Positions 1 to 5,718 of a DNA stretch of 5,718 bases are shown piece after piece; position 1 is the first letter of the stretch, and every line of letters starts with the position of its first letter. Origin of the DNA: Deltaproteobacteria bacterium. Its GTDB lineage: Bacteria; Desulfobacterota; Binatia; Binatales; Binataceae. The notes beneath the pieces were generated by a model that was given only the letters and a program-made list of their open reading frames with translations, did no database searches and was not told the DNA's origin. Location: positions 1-5,718 of the forward strand of contig PMOH01000015.1 in the NCBI GenBank assembly GCA_003161515.1, given 5' to 3'. Position numbers and translations under genes: made by a program.

Positions 1-432
1 GTCAAAGCGGCATCCTCACCACGACGCCCATGAAACGAGAAGAACTTTCTTGCCGCGATATTGCGACAGCGAATGCATCTTGCCGTCGAGGTCAGGCAGG
101 CTGAAATCCGGCGCGTCGAGCGACGTCAGAATTCGCTTTCGCTCCGCCGCCGCCTCGCCAAACGACCATGCGTGATACTCGTCGTCAGTCACGACCGGCT
201 GCCCGAGCAGACCAGCCAGCGCCGCGAGATTGTAACGTTCATTCGCGACGAACTCACTCTTGCGAGCCCCAGGTATCGGCACGCAGACATCACCCTTGCA
301 GAATCCCTGCGGCTTGAACTCGAATCCGCTGAGCCGCTTCAGGTCATCGCCACTGAGCCACAATCCGCCACCGGTAGTGTCCGCATCAACGCCGGTATTA
401 ACCCGCTCACCAAATATAATGTCGATAGCCAT
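1..432 (-). CDS. Redoxin (AhpC/TSA or TlpA-like) family protein, probable selenoprotein with in-frame TGA; 3' end outside window
   Basis: The frame opens with ATG at 432-430 behind a good ribosome binding site (GAGGG at 445-441, 8 bases upstream). Residues 1 to about 100 form an N-terminal region I cannot assign; it contains a cysteine pair, C45-x4-C50, in GFCKGDVCVPIP. From about residue 106 the redoxin fold begins: APDFSLPDLDGK, then QYRGKKVLLVSWASW, the beta strand that leads into the active site of thioredoxin-like proteins. The next codon is TGA (18-16), followed in frame by GCRFD up to the window edge. TlpA/ResA relatives have W-A-x-W-C-G-P-C-R here, so TGA falls on the first redox cysteine. 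I infer selenocysteine at residue 139 and a thiol/selenol oxidoreductase or peroxidase role; substrate and location are unknown. No signal peptide is evident. Alternatives are a nonsense mutation or a base-call error. The redoxin call is firm; the selenoprotein reading is likely but needs the downstream sequence. Confidence 0.85.
16..18 (-). other. In-frame TGA, probable selenocysteine codon (U139)
   Basis: Seen: on the minus strand the codons read TCA TGG GCG TCG TGG TGA GGA TGC CGC TTT GAC, that is S-W-A-S-W-(TGA)-G-C-R-F-D. Family knowledge: the residue after W-A-S/T-W in TlpA-type redoxins is the nucleophilic cysteine, and Sec commonly replaces that cysteine in bacterial selenoproteins. 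A Cys codon (TGC or TGT) differs from TGA only at the third base. The bacterial SECIS element should lie in the roughly 40 bases after the TGA, and only 15 of these are in the window, so it cannot be tested here. TGA also ends addB at 4311-4309, so any recoding must depend on context. Confidence 0.72.
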
Positions 433-440
433 CGCTATTT

Positions 441-445
441 CCCTC
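441..445 (-). promoter_or_regulatory. Ribosome binding site of the redoxin gene
   Basis: On the minus strand GAGGG precedes the ATG at 432-430 with an 8-base spacer (AAATAGCG). It is a good Shine-Dalgarno match and supports this start over any downstream Met. I see no convincing -35/-10 promoter pair in the roughly 100 bases upstream. Confidence 0.65.
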
Positions 446-526
446 GGTCCGGAATTTCAGCACAAATCACCAACTGGCACCAAGCGCTGATTTACACCTC
501 CCGCGCCTAACGCCTACTTTTTCGTC

Positions 527-554
527 TCATTCAGAGCGAAGCGAAGAATCCCGG
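527..554. repeat. Interspersed intergenic motif (GAGCGAAGCGAAGAATCCC type)
   Basis: The stretch contains GAGCGAAGCGAAGAATCCC preceded by TCATTC. I recognise close variants (TCATTCTGAGCGAAGCGAAGAATCC) from memory as a frequent non-coding intergenic repeat in many environmental bacterial genomes. The window holds one copy, so its repetitive nature cannot be shown here. The internal GCGAAGCGAAG is a short tandem of GCGAA. Confidence 0.45.
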
Positions 555-563
555 CTCCTTCTT

Positions 564-613
564 ACCTCTCCCGCGGATGGCGACGTAGTCGCCATCCGCA
601 AACCGGGAGAGGT
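564..613. repeat. Long perfect nested hairpin, interspersed palindromic repeat unit
   Basis: ACCTCTCCCG (564-573) is perfectly complementary to CGGGAGAGGT (604-613). Inside it, GCGGATGGCGAC (573-584) pairs perfectly with GTCGCCATCCGC (588-599) around a 3-base GTA loop. The only unpaired bases are the loop and a short bulge near 600-603, so the stem has about 21 pairs. There is no T-run after it on either strand. The CCTCTCCCG...CGGGAGAGG borders resemble dispersed intergenic palindromes that I remember from other GC-rich genomes, which suggests a REP-like or miniature mobile unit rather than a gene-specific terminator. Confidence 0.7.
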
Positions 614-618
614 CGGCA

Positions 619-649
619 GACGACATTCATGTCGTCGGACGGGTGAGGG
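619..649. repeat. Second hairpin of the same repeat unit, with GGGTGAGGG tail
   Basis: GACGACAT (619-626) is complementary to ATGTCGTC (629-636), giving at least 7 pairs around a 4-base loop. It sits directly after the nested hairpin, separated by CGGCA, and is followed by CGGGTGAGGG (640-649), a variant of the CGGGAGAGG border at 604-612. The 564-649 stretch therefore looks like one composite unit with two stem-loops. Confidence 0.55.
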
Positions 650-675
650 CGCTCGCATTCAGAACGCGCGAAGAA

Positions 676-709
676 CCTAACCCCTAACCCCTTCCCGAGC
701 GGGAAGGGG
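676..709. repeat. CCTAACC tandem followed by CCCCTTCCC hairpin
   Basis: CCTAACC occurs twice in near tandem (676-682 and 683-689). It runs into a stem in which CCCCTTCCC (688-696) pairs with GGGAAGGGG (701-709) around a 4-base loop (GAGC). CCCCTTCCCG...CGGGAAGGGG with a CCTAACCCC lead is another dispersed intergenic palindrome type that I recall from other genomes. No T-run follows on either strand, so a classical terminator is not supported. Confidence 0.6.
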
Positions 710-731
710 AACCAGATTTATGAGACCGAGA

Positions 732-760
732 GCAAAGTAGTGCGCTGCGCGCAACTTTGC
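732..760. repeat. Hairpin with GCAAAGT arms
   Basis: GCAAAGT (732-738) pairs with ACTTTGC (754-760). Inside, TGCGC (741-745) pairs with GCGCA (749-753) around a 3-base loop, with a 2-base bulge (AG, 739-740) on one side. The 12-pair stem stands between two other hairpins. Its function is unknown. Confidence 0.55.
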
Positions 761-772
761 GATTGATACCGG

Positions 773-793
773 GTGCAGGGGTCACCCCTGCCC
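773..793. repeat. Hairpin with GCAGGGG arms
   Basis: GCAGGGG (775-781) pairs with CCCCTGC (785-791) around a 3-base TCA loop. GGG (771-773) and CCC (791-793) lie just outside it. It forms a compact GC-rich stem. No T-run follows, so it is probably part of the repeat mosaic and not a clean terminator. Confidence 0.5.
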
Positions 794-800
794 AAGGAAG

Positions 801-825
801 TTTGAAACCCACGGTGGGTTTCAAA
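801..825. repeat. Perfect hairpin 25 bases after the addA stop; possible transcript 3' end
   Basis: TTTGAAACCCAC (801-812) is the exact complement of GTGGGTTTCAAA (814-825), giving 11 pairs around a 3-base loop. It is the first stem-loop met by transcription leaving addA. On the minus strand it is followed by CTTCCTTGGG, which is not a T-run, so Rho-independent termination is weakly supported. It may instead protect the 3' end of the addBA mRNA or be one more dispersed repeat. The AT-rich sequence at 826-837 lies on the addA side. Confidence 0.55.
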
Positions 826-850
826 TTAAATAAAGTGATCTCCCCTTCCC

Positions 851-3800
851 CTAAATCCACAAAATCGCGCCACTCGCCGGCCTCCCCGTGCTCTCTCTCA
901 CCGCACGCACGTAAAACCTGATCTGCGCGCGATACTCATCCATCCGCGGCGCGACTTCGATATCCGTCTTGAAATCGACCACCGTCCACACCGCGCCATC
1001 GCCTGTATTCTCCGCGAACGCCAGGTCCGCGATCCCTTCGACTGCGGTGCCGTCTTCGAGCCGAATCATCAGGGGACATTCGCGCATGACAGTATGCGCC
1101 GACGCCGCTCGACGCATCAGTGAAGATTTGAGCGCTGCTGCCACGGCAGTCGCAGCCGCTGCGGCCTCGTCGTCCGAGGCGCCGATCATCTTGGCCGCAC
1201 TCGCCGCGATCTTGCCTATCTCGCGCGCGTCCGCGTCGATTCGCGCGCGCAGCATCGTCAGATGCACCAACGAACCGAAGCGCTTGCCATGCGGCCGGCC
1301 GCGATCGCGTCGTGTCTCTTCGATCGCAATCGATTCCGCCGATGCGGGCACGTCCGCTGGCGCTGCCATCGCAAGCTCAGTTGCGCTTGCGACATTCATT
1401 CGCGGCGTCGCTCCCTGCGCGAGCATCTGTGCCCGCCGCGCACTCCATTCGACATGCAGCTTGACGCCGCGATCCGACACCAGCTTGTTGTCGTCGGCTT
1501 GAAGCAGCTTGTCCTGCCGCAGTCCCATCTTCTCCTCGACGTTGAGAATCAGCAGCCGCGGATCCCACCAAACAACCTGATGCTCCCCCTTTTGCGCGTG
1601 ATGTAATCCCGGCGCCACTGATTTCACTTTGCCGGGAGCCTTCGCGAGCCGCGTCAGCACGCTGTCGTCGCCGAATTCAGGACATCCCGCAGGATGTATC
1701 GACGCGGGCGCGCGCCGTTCGGTCTGCGACGGATACACGACCGGATTCAGCCGCGCGAGCCAGCCGTCGCCCTCCTCGTCGCCAACCGCCGGCACCACGA
1801 TCAAGTCGCGCGCGCGCGTCGCCGCAACGTACAGCAGCCGAATCGATTCTTCGACGTCGCGCTCATGCTCTTTCGCCTGATGCATCTGCAGCTCGCGCGG
1901 CGCGCATCCCGCGAGTTCCATCGCGGCCAGCTTCGACGCCGGCTCGATATATCTCGACGCGCTCTCACGCGTTTCGTTGCAGGTGATATCGGCCAGGATG
2001 ACGATCGGGAACTCGAGGCCCTTCGCGCGATGCACCGTCATGATACGCACGCCCTCGGTCCCTTCCTCGACAATCGGCGTCTCGCTCGCCTCGTCACGTT
2101 CGGCCCGCGCTTCGAGCTCATCGACGAACGCCCGAAACGACGTCGTCCCGCCGCGCGCTTCGTATCGCCGCGCCTGGTCCATGATTCGCATGATATTCGC
2201 CAGCGCCTGCTCGCCGGTCGGCCAAATCGCAAACCCCGCATGCGCGCGCGTCGTCGCCAGTAGCGTCGCAATCGTCTCCGCAATCGGCCTTCGATTCCGA
2301 CCGCGATGCAAATTTTTGATCACCTCGAGCGCGCCCTTCACTTCCTTGAGACTGTCGGGCAAGTCCTCGGGCAGCTTACGAAACGGATGCAGCCCGCCAA
2401 CGGTCATGCGGAATTCGAGCAGCGCCGCGTCCGACAATGCGAACACCGGCCCGCGCAGCGCAGCGAATACCATCAGCTCGTCATCAGGCCGCTCGATCGC
2501 TCCCAGGATATTGCGCAGCGCGAGCACTTCTTCGCGCTCGTTGAATGATCCGCCCTTGACCAGCACGTGCGGCAGATGCCGCGCCTCCAACGCGCGCAGA
2601 TACGATCTGGTTATATCGCGGCCGTACGAATTCATGCGGCGAAACAGGATACAGATATGCCGCGGACGGATCGGTACGCGTACCTCCGGCGCCTCGCGCT
2701 CGGTCACCGTCCATCCGCTTTCATGCACCAGCCATCGCGCATACGCGGCAATCGCTTCGGGAAGCGACTGGTCGATTCTAAAATTGACGACCCGGCCAAA
2801 ATCGCCATACGGCTCCGGCACCGGCAGCACGACGATCGACGGCTGCGTCGCGGGCGCGGCACGATACGGCGTCAGCGGCGCATACGCGGGCTGCGTGCCC
2901 GATTCCTCGCTCATCAGCGGCGCGAACGCAGCATTCACCATCGTCTGAATCGCGGGCGTCGCGCGAAAGCTCACCGTCAGATGCTCGAGTTGGGCGCCAT
3001 GCATCAGCAGCAGTTGTTTGACGCCCTGGTAGAGCGAAACGTCGGCGCGGCGAAAACGGTAAATCGATTGTTTCGGATCGCCGACAATAAATAATTTGCC
3101 GGCAATCGGCCTGACCTTAAGCCAATTGGTCTCGGCGGGATCGGCCGACGAAAGCAGCAGAATGATTTCCGCTTGCAGCGGATCGGTGTCCTGGAATTCA
3201 TCGACAAAAATATGCGTGAAGCGATTTTGCAGCTCGACCCGCACCGCCGGATTGTCCCGCACGAGATTGCGCGCGACCAGCAGCAGGTCGAGAAAATCCA
3301 GCCGCCCTGCGCGCCGCTTCAGATCTTCATAGATACCAACGATCGGCCACAATTCGTCGCGCAGCAAAGGCGCGAGATTGGCCCCCGCGTCATCGCGAAA
3401 CTTGCACAGCCGCTCGCGCAGCGCGGTGCGCCGCTGAAAAACCTCTTCGCGCTCGCAGTCGCCGAAACTGCCGCCGTATCCCTTCCAGTCCCAGCGCCTG
3501 CCTGTGCACAACGCGATCAACACCGACTCGAGCGCGTCGTAGTCGCGTCCGCGCACCGCCTCCAGCCGCGTCGCCTCGGCCACCGGCCGCGCGATCGCGT
3601 CGAGCCCCTTCGCCAGCCAGTCATCGTCCTCGCCAAGCTCGGCAAGTTTGCCGAGCAGTCCGACCTCCGCGATGATCGCGTCGATCTCGGCGTCGCGCGC
3701 CATCGGCGAATGCGTCCACGGCGTATCGAAGTCGCGCCAGTTCATCAGCTCGAGCGCCGCGCGGCGCGCGATCGCGCGCGGCCCCGTGCGCGCCGACAGA

Positions 3801-4312
3801 TCGCGCCGCCGGAGCAACCGGCGCATCCCTTCACCCGGATTGTCCAGGATTTTCTCGAACCATCGCTCGAACGCGGCGTCGAACATCTCGCCCGCAACGT
3901 CTTCGGGCGCGACTTCAAACATCGGATCGACTTGCGCTTCCACCGGCCGCTCGCGCAACAGGTCCGCGCAAAACGAATGAATCGTCCCGATCCGCGCTTC
4001 TTCGAGTTGCTTGAGCGCCAGGTCGAAACGCCCGCGCGTATCGCTCGATTGTTCAGTTGCCTGGCGCGCGCGTTCAATTTCGGCGCGCAGCCGAAGCTTC
4101 AACTCGCCGGCCGCTTTCTCGGTGAACGTCACCGCGACGATTCGCGCCAGCTCGCCGCGTCCCGACCCGATCACCGACACGATTCGATTCACCAGCGCCG
4201 TAGTCTTGCCGGTGCCCGCCGCCGCCTCGATCACCAGCGTGACGGCGAGGTCGTCGCGAATCCGGTCGCGCACCGCTTGGTCGGTGATGATTGTCGGATT
4301 CGCCGCCGTCAT
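851..4312 (-). CDS. addA: AddA-type double-strand-break repair helicase-nuclease (UvrD/RecB superfamily)
   Basis: This 1153-residue protein is complete and of normal AddA length. As the family's ATP-driven 3'-5' helicase with a C-terminal nuclease, it should unwind and trim broken DNA ends with AddB to prepare RecA loading. Helicase motifs appear in order: Walker A EAAAGTGKT (29-37), Ia VAVTFTEKAA (59-68), GTIHSFC (109-115), Walker B FVDEFQDTD (369-377), III VGDPKQSIYRFRRAD (410-424), IV LTVSFRATP (445-453), V IMTVHRAKGLEFP (757-769) and VI RLLYVAATRARD (825-836). The RecB-type nuclease follows with all key residues: RFGSLVH (1011-1017), D1096 in EGIADLAF, D1113 and K1115 in VVDFKTD, and Q1130...Y1134. 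I chose ATG at 4312 because it overlaps the addB stop as ATGA. The longer frame from 4420 adds 36 residues that only shadow the AddB Fe-S coding region. The nearby Shine-Dalgarno match (GCGAG) is weak, so translational coupling to addB is likely. The stop is TAG. A fused RecB-like relative is the only real alternative name. Confidence 0.93.
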   Translation of the reverse strand: MTAANPTIITDQAVRDRIRDDLAVTLVIEAAAGTGKTTALVNRIVSVIGSGRGELARIVAVTFTEKAAGELKLRLRAEIERARQATEQSSDTRGRFDLALKQLEEARIGTIHSFCADLLRERPVEAQVDPMFEVAPEDVAGEMFDAAFERWFEKILDNPGEGMRRLLRRRDLSARTGPRAIARRAALELMNWRDFDTPWTHSPMARDAEIDAIIAEVGLLGKLAELGEDDDWLAKGLDAIARPVAEATRLEAVRGRDYDALESVLIALCTGRRWDWKGYGGSFGDCEREEVFQRRTALRERLCKFRDDAGANLAPLLRDELWPIVGIYEDLKRRAGRLDFLDLLLVARNLVRDNPAVRVELQNRFTHIFVDEFQDTDPLQAEIILLLSSADPAETNWLKVRPIAGKLFIVGDPKQSIYRFRRADVSLYQGVKQLLLMHGAQLEHLTVSFRATPAIQTMVNAAFAPLMSEESGTQPAYAPLTPYRAAPATQPSIVVLPVPEPYGDFGRVVNFRIDQSLPEAIAAYARWLVHESGWTVTEREAPEVRVPIRPRHICILFRRMNSYGRDITRSYLRALEARHLPHVLVKGGSFNEREEVLALRNILGAIERPDDELMVFAALRGPVFALSDAALLEFRMTVGGLHPFRKLPEDLPDSLKEVKGALEVIKNLHRGRNRRPIAETIATLLATTRAHAGFAIWPTGEQALANIMRIMDQARRYEARGGTTSFRAFVDELEARAERDEASETPIVEEGTEGVRIMTVHRAKGLEFPIVILADITCNETRESASRYIEPASKLAAMELAGCAPRELQMHQAKEHERDVEESIRLLYVAATRARDLIVVPAVGDEEGDGWLARLNPVVYPSQTERRAPASIHPAGCPEFGDDSVLTRLAKAPGKVKSVAPGLHHAQKGEHQVVWWDPRLLILNVEEKMGLRQDKLLQADDNKLVSDRGVKLHVEWSARRAQMLAQGATPRMNVASATELAMAAPADVPASAESIAIEETRRDRGRPHGKRFGSLVHLTMLRARIDADAREIGKIAASAAKMIGASDDEAAAAATAVAAALKSSLMRRAASAHTVMRECPLMIRLEDGTAVEGIADLAFAENTGDGAVWTVVDFKTDIEVAPRMDEYRAQIRFYVRAVRESTGRPASGAILWI
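4309..4312 (-). promoter_or_regulatory. ATGA stop/start overlap joining addB and addA
   Basis: The addB stop TGA (4311-4309) shares two bases with the addA ATG (4312-4310). Such four-base overlaps usually indicate translational coupling and fit the equal amounts expected for a two-subunit enzyme. No strong independent RBS precedes the ATG; GCGAG lies a few bases upstream. Confidence 0.85.
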
Positions 4313-5718
4313 GGCATCTCGCGCAGCTTTTTCAGTGATTTGAGGCGCGCGCTCGGCTTGATTTTCGAGCGCCGTTCCTCGTACGGGCCGCACACGCGCT
4401 TGTAGTCGCACCAGTCGCATTCACGATCGTCCGGCGCGGCCGGCAAAAATCCCGCTTCGAGCGACTCCTTGATTATCGCGACGAAATCGCGCGCCGCGCG
4501 CCGCGCCTCGTCGTTGATTTCGACTACTCGCTCTTCGTAGCCGCCGGTGGCAGTGCAGTAGTAAAGCCGCCCGGCGTAAATCTTCTCGCGCAACACCTGT
4601 TCGGCCGCGAGCGCGTAAAATACCGGCTGCAGCGTCTTGCCGCCGCCGATCACGAAATTCTTCTCGGCCCGCACCTTCCCGGTCTTGTGATCGGTCACGC
4701 GAATCCGCCCGGCCGGATCGCGCTCGAGCAAATCGATCGACCCGCGCAGACTCAGCCCACCCTCGATTGCGACCGGATCCGCCGAACTATGCGGATCGGC
4801 CTGCGTGCGATCGCGCAGCCCAAAGCCGAGCTCGAACCATTCGGGCCGCCAATGTTCCGGATCCTCCGCCGCGCGCCGCATCCACTCGCGCAAGTCGGCG
4901 CGGATTCCTTCGATCCCGTCGAGCCACACGCGCTCGATCGCCGGCGCGAGGTCCTCATGCCATCGCGCGGCAACTTCGTCGAGTCGTTCATCGAGCAACC
5001 CCGACGCATCCTCCAGGTCGTCCGTTGTGACCGGCAGCACGTCGAGTTCGCGCAGCGCCGACAGGATTTCGTACTGCACCTCGGCGAACAGGCCGCCGCG
5101 CGTGAGCGGATCGAGCGTCTCGATCGCCTCAGGCTCCTCGCGCGGCTCCAGCCGATGGACTGCTTGCAGAAAAAATCGGTACGGGCACGCCGCGAAATTC
5201 TGCAGCGCGGTCGGCGAGTACGAACGCCTCGACAACTGATGCTTCCCCAAGGCCGCCAGCGCCGCCGCGTCGGGATCGACCAGCCCGTCGGACTGCGTCC
5301 ATCGCCGGAGCCATCGCCGCGCCCGCGCCCGCAACGCCCGCCCTAGGTGAACGTTGGCACCCAGCAGATAGTTCGCCGCGCCAATCGTCGTAACGGGATC
5401 GGCATCGACCAGTTTGTCGAGCACCGCCAGATCGAACTCTGCGTCATCGATCGCGTCCGCCGGATTCGCCGGCGCCGGCCATGAAAGCCGCGTCGTTGGC
5501 TGCGACGCCGCGCGACTCGCCAGCTCATCGAAACCGGGCAGGCGGCCTTCCGCAGCGCGCAAAACTTCCAGCGCGTAGAACGACGGCACTCGCGGACGGC
5601 CCTGGTCGAGATCGACCCGCGGATAGGAAAACATCGCCCGCGCGCGCGCTGCGCCCGCCGCAATCCGCAACGCGAGCCGCTCCGCACCGACCCGGCGTTC
5701 GTTGCGCGCGAGATAAGG
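4309..5718 (-). CDS. addB: AddB-type subunit, C-terminal part (PD-(D/E)XK nuclease with Fe-S cysteines); 5' end outside window
   Basis: The frame is open to the window edge and shows 469 residues. An AddB is normally about 1000 to 1200 long, so roughly the last 40 percent is present. The first residues (ERLALRIAAGAARARAMFSYPR) resemble a degenerate helicase motif VI, as expected for AddB. Next comes SPTALQNFAACPYRFF, the entry to the RecB-like nuclease domain. The nuclease core is D329 in GSIDLLE, then D343 and K345 in VTDHKTGK, and Q364...Y368 in LQPVFYALA. The first Fe-S cysteine is C178 (CPYRF); the other three are C434, C437 and C443 in CDWCDYKRVC (Cx2Cx5C), the AddB-type cluster signature. 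The usual nuclease-domain histidine seems replaced by alanine in GGLFAEVQ (A212). Residue numbers count from the window edge. A TTG at 5670 is not the true start. The ATGA junction with addA supports the pairing. Confidence 0.9.
   Translation of the reverse strand, partial: PYLARNERRVGAERLALRIAAGAARARAMFSYPRVDLDQGRPRVPSFYALEVLRAAEGRLPGFDELASRAASQPTTRLSWPAPANPADAIDDAEFDLAVLDKLVDADPVTTIGAANYLLGANVHLGRALRARARRWLRRWTQSDGLVDPDAAALAALGKHQLSRRSYSPTALQNFAACPYRFFLQAVHRLEPREEPEAIETLDPLTRGGLFAEVQYEILSALRELDVLPVTTDDLEDASGLLDERLDEVAARWHEDLAPAIERVWLDGIEGIRADLREWMRRAAEDPEHWRPEWFELGFGLRDRTQADPHSSADPVAIEGGLSLRGSIDLLERDPAGRIRVTDHKTGKVRAEKNFVIGGGKTLQPVFYALAAEQVLREKIYAGRLYYCTATGGYEERVVEINDEARRAARDFVAIIKESLEAGFLPAAPDDRECDWCDYKRVCGPYEERRSKIKPSARLKSLKKLREMP

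Larger units (their letters stand above)
433..850. other. Intergenic region (418 bases) made of a mosaic of hairpin repeats, no gene
   Basis: This is the spacer between the addA stop and the redoxin start. No open frame here has coding character on either strand. The part next to the redoxin start (433 to about 526) is plain sequence that holds its RBS and presumably its promoter. From about 527 to 827 it is a nearly unbroken series of short repeat-like units: a GAGCGAAGCGAAGAATCC motif, a nested double hairpin, a CCCCTTCCC hairpin, a GCAAAGT hairpin, a GCAGGGG hairpin and a TTTGAAACCCAC hairpin. The conceptual translation of part of it, LTPNPFPSGKGN, resembles the spurious peptides that dispersed intergenic repeats often give. 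The units are listed separately. Confidence 0.8.

Noticed and set aside
16..432. Reading the redoxin gene as a complete 138-residue protein ending at TGA
   Set aside because: The fold would end in the middle of its active-site strand, and family-like residues GCRFD continue in frame after the TGA.
433..490. A sigma-70-like promoter for the redoxin gene, with TTGGTG repeats upstream on the minus strand
   Set aside because: TTGGTG occurs twice 4 bases apart, but no acceptable -10 hexamer lies at the right distance, so I do not call it.
61..510. Plus-strand frames opposite the redoxin gene
   Set aside because: They overlap the redoxin frame, lack recognisable domains and show no convincing RBS. 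They read as shadows.
676..691. Telomere-like CCTAACCCC tandem
   Set aside because: There are only two short near-copies leading into a bacterial intergenic hairpin. This is chance similarity to the telomeric repeat.
688..709. Rho-independent terminator at the CCCCTTCCC hairpin
   Set aside because: The stem is strong, but no T-run follows it on either strand, and it looks like a dispersed repeat unit.
3173..4405. Long plus-strand open frame of 410 residues opposite addA and the addB end
   Set aside because: It is antisense to firmly identified coding sequence with all helicase motifs. Its Arg/Pro/Gln-rich composition is typical of a complementary-strand shadow in GC-rich DNA.
4313..4420. 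N-terminal extension of addA by 36 residues from the ATG at 4420
   Set aside because: It overlaps the part of addB encoding the Fe-S cysteine motif, has no family-like sequence, and the ATGA overlap gives a better start at 4312.

Overview
The window reads as chromosomal DNA from a GC-rich bacterium. All three supported genes lie on the minus strand, so transcription runs from the high-coordinate end to the low end. Codons in the two large genes end mostly in G or C. The intergenic repeats resemble ones I remember from genomes of uncultivated soil bacteria such as Deltaproteobacteria-like or Binatota-like lineages. That placement is a guess from style and memory; no phylogenetic marker is present.

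Layout, in transcription order. (1) 5718 to 4309: the C-terminal 469 residues of an AddB-type protein, with a degenerate helicase tail, a RecB-family PD-(D/E)XK nuclease domain and the four cysteines of an Fe-S cluster. Its start is outside the window. (2) 4312 to 851: a complete AddA-type helicase-nuclease of 1153 residues, whose ATG overlaps the addB stop as ATGA. The two genes form an addBA operon for double-strand-break end resection. (3) 850 to 433: 418 bases without a gene, packed with at least five hairpin-forming repeat units, several of the interspersed intergenic type. (4) 432 to 1: the start of a redoxin (AhpC/TSA or TlpA-like thioredoxin fold) gene that runs off the window.

The most interesting point is in the redoxin gene. 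Its reading frame meets a TGA at 18-16 exactly where the thioredoxin-fold family has its first catalytic cysteine (WASW-TGA-GCRFD). Sensible coding sequence continues after the TGA to the window edge. The simplest reading is a selenoprotein with selenocysteine at residue 139. An ordinary gene caller would cut it to 138 residues, just before its active site. The 15 bases visible after the TGA are too few to test for a SECIS hairpin, so a nonsense mutation or a sequencing error is not excluded. TGA serves as a genuine stop for addB in this window, so wholesale reassignment of TGA is unlikely.

No tRNA, rRNA, CRISPR array, transposase gene or prophage feature was seen. The open frames on the plus strand are antisense shadows of the GC-rich addBA genes.
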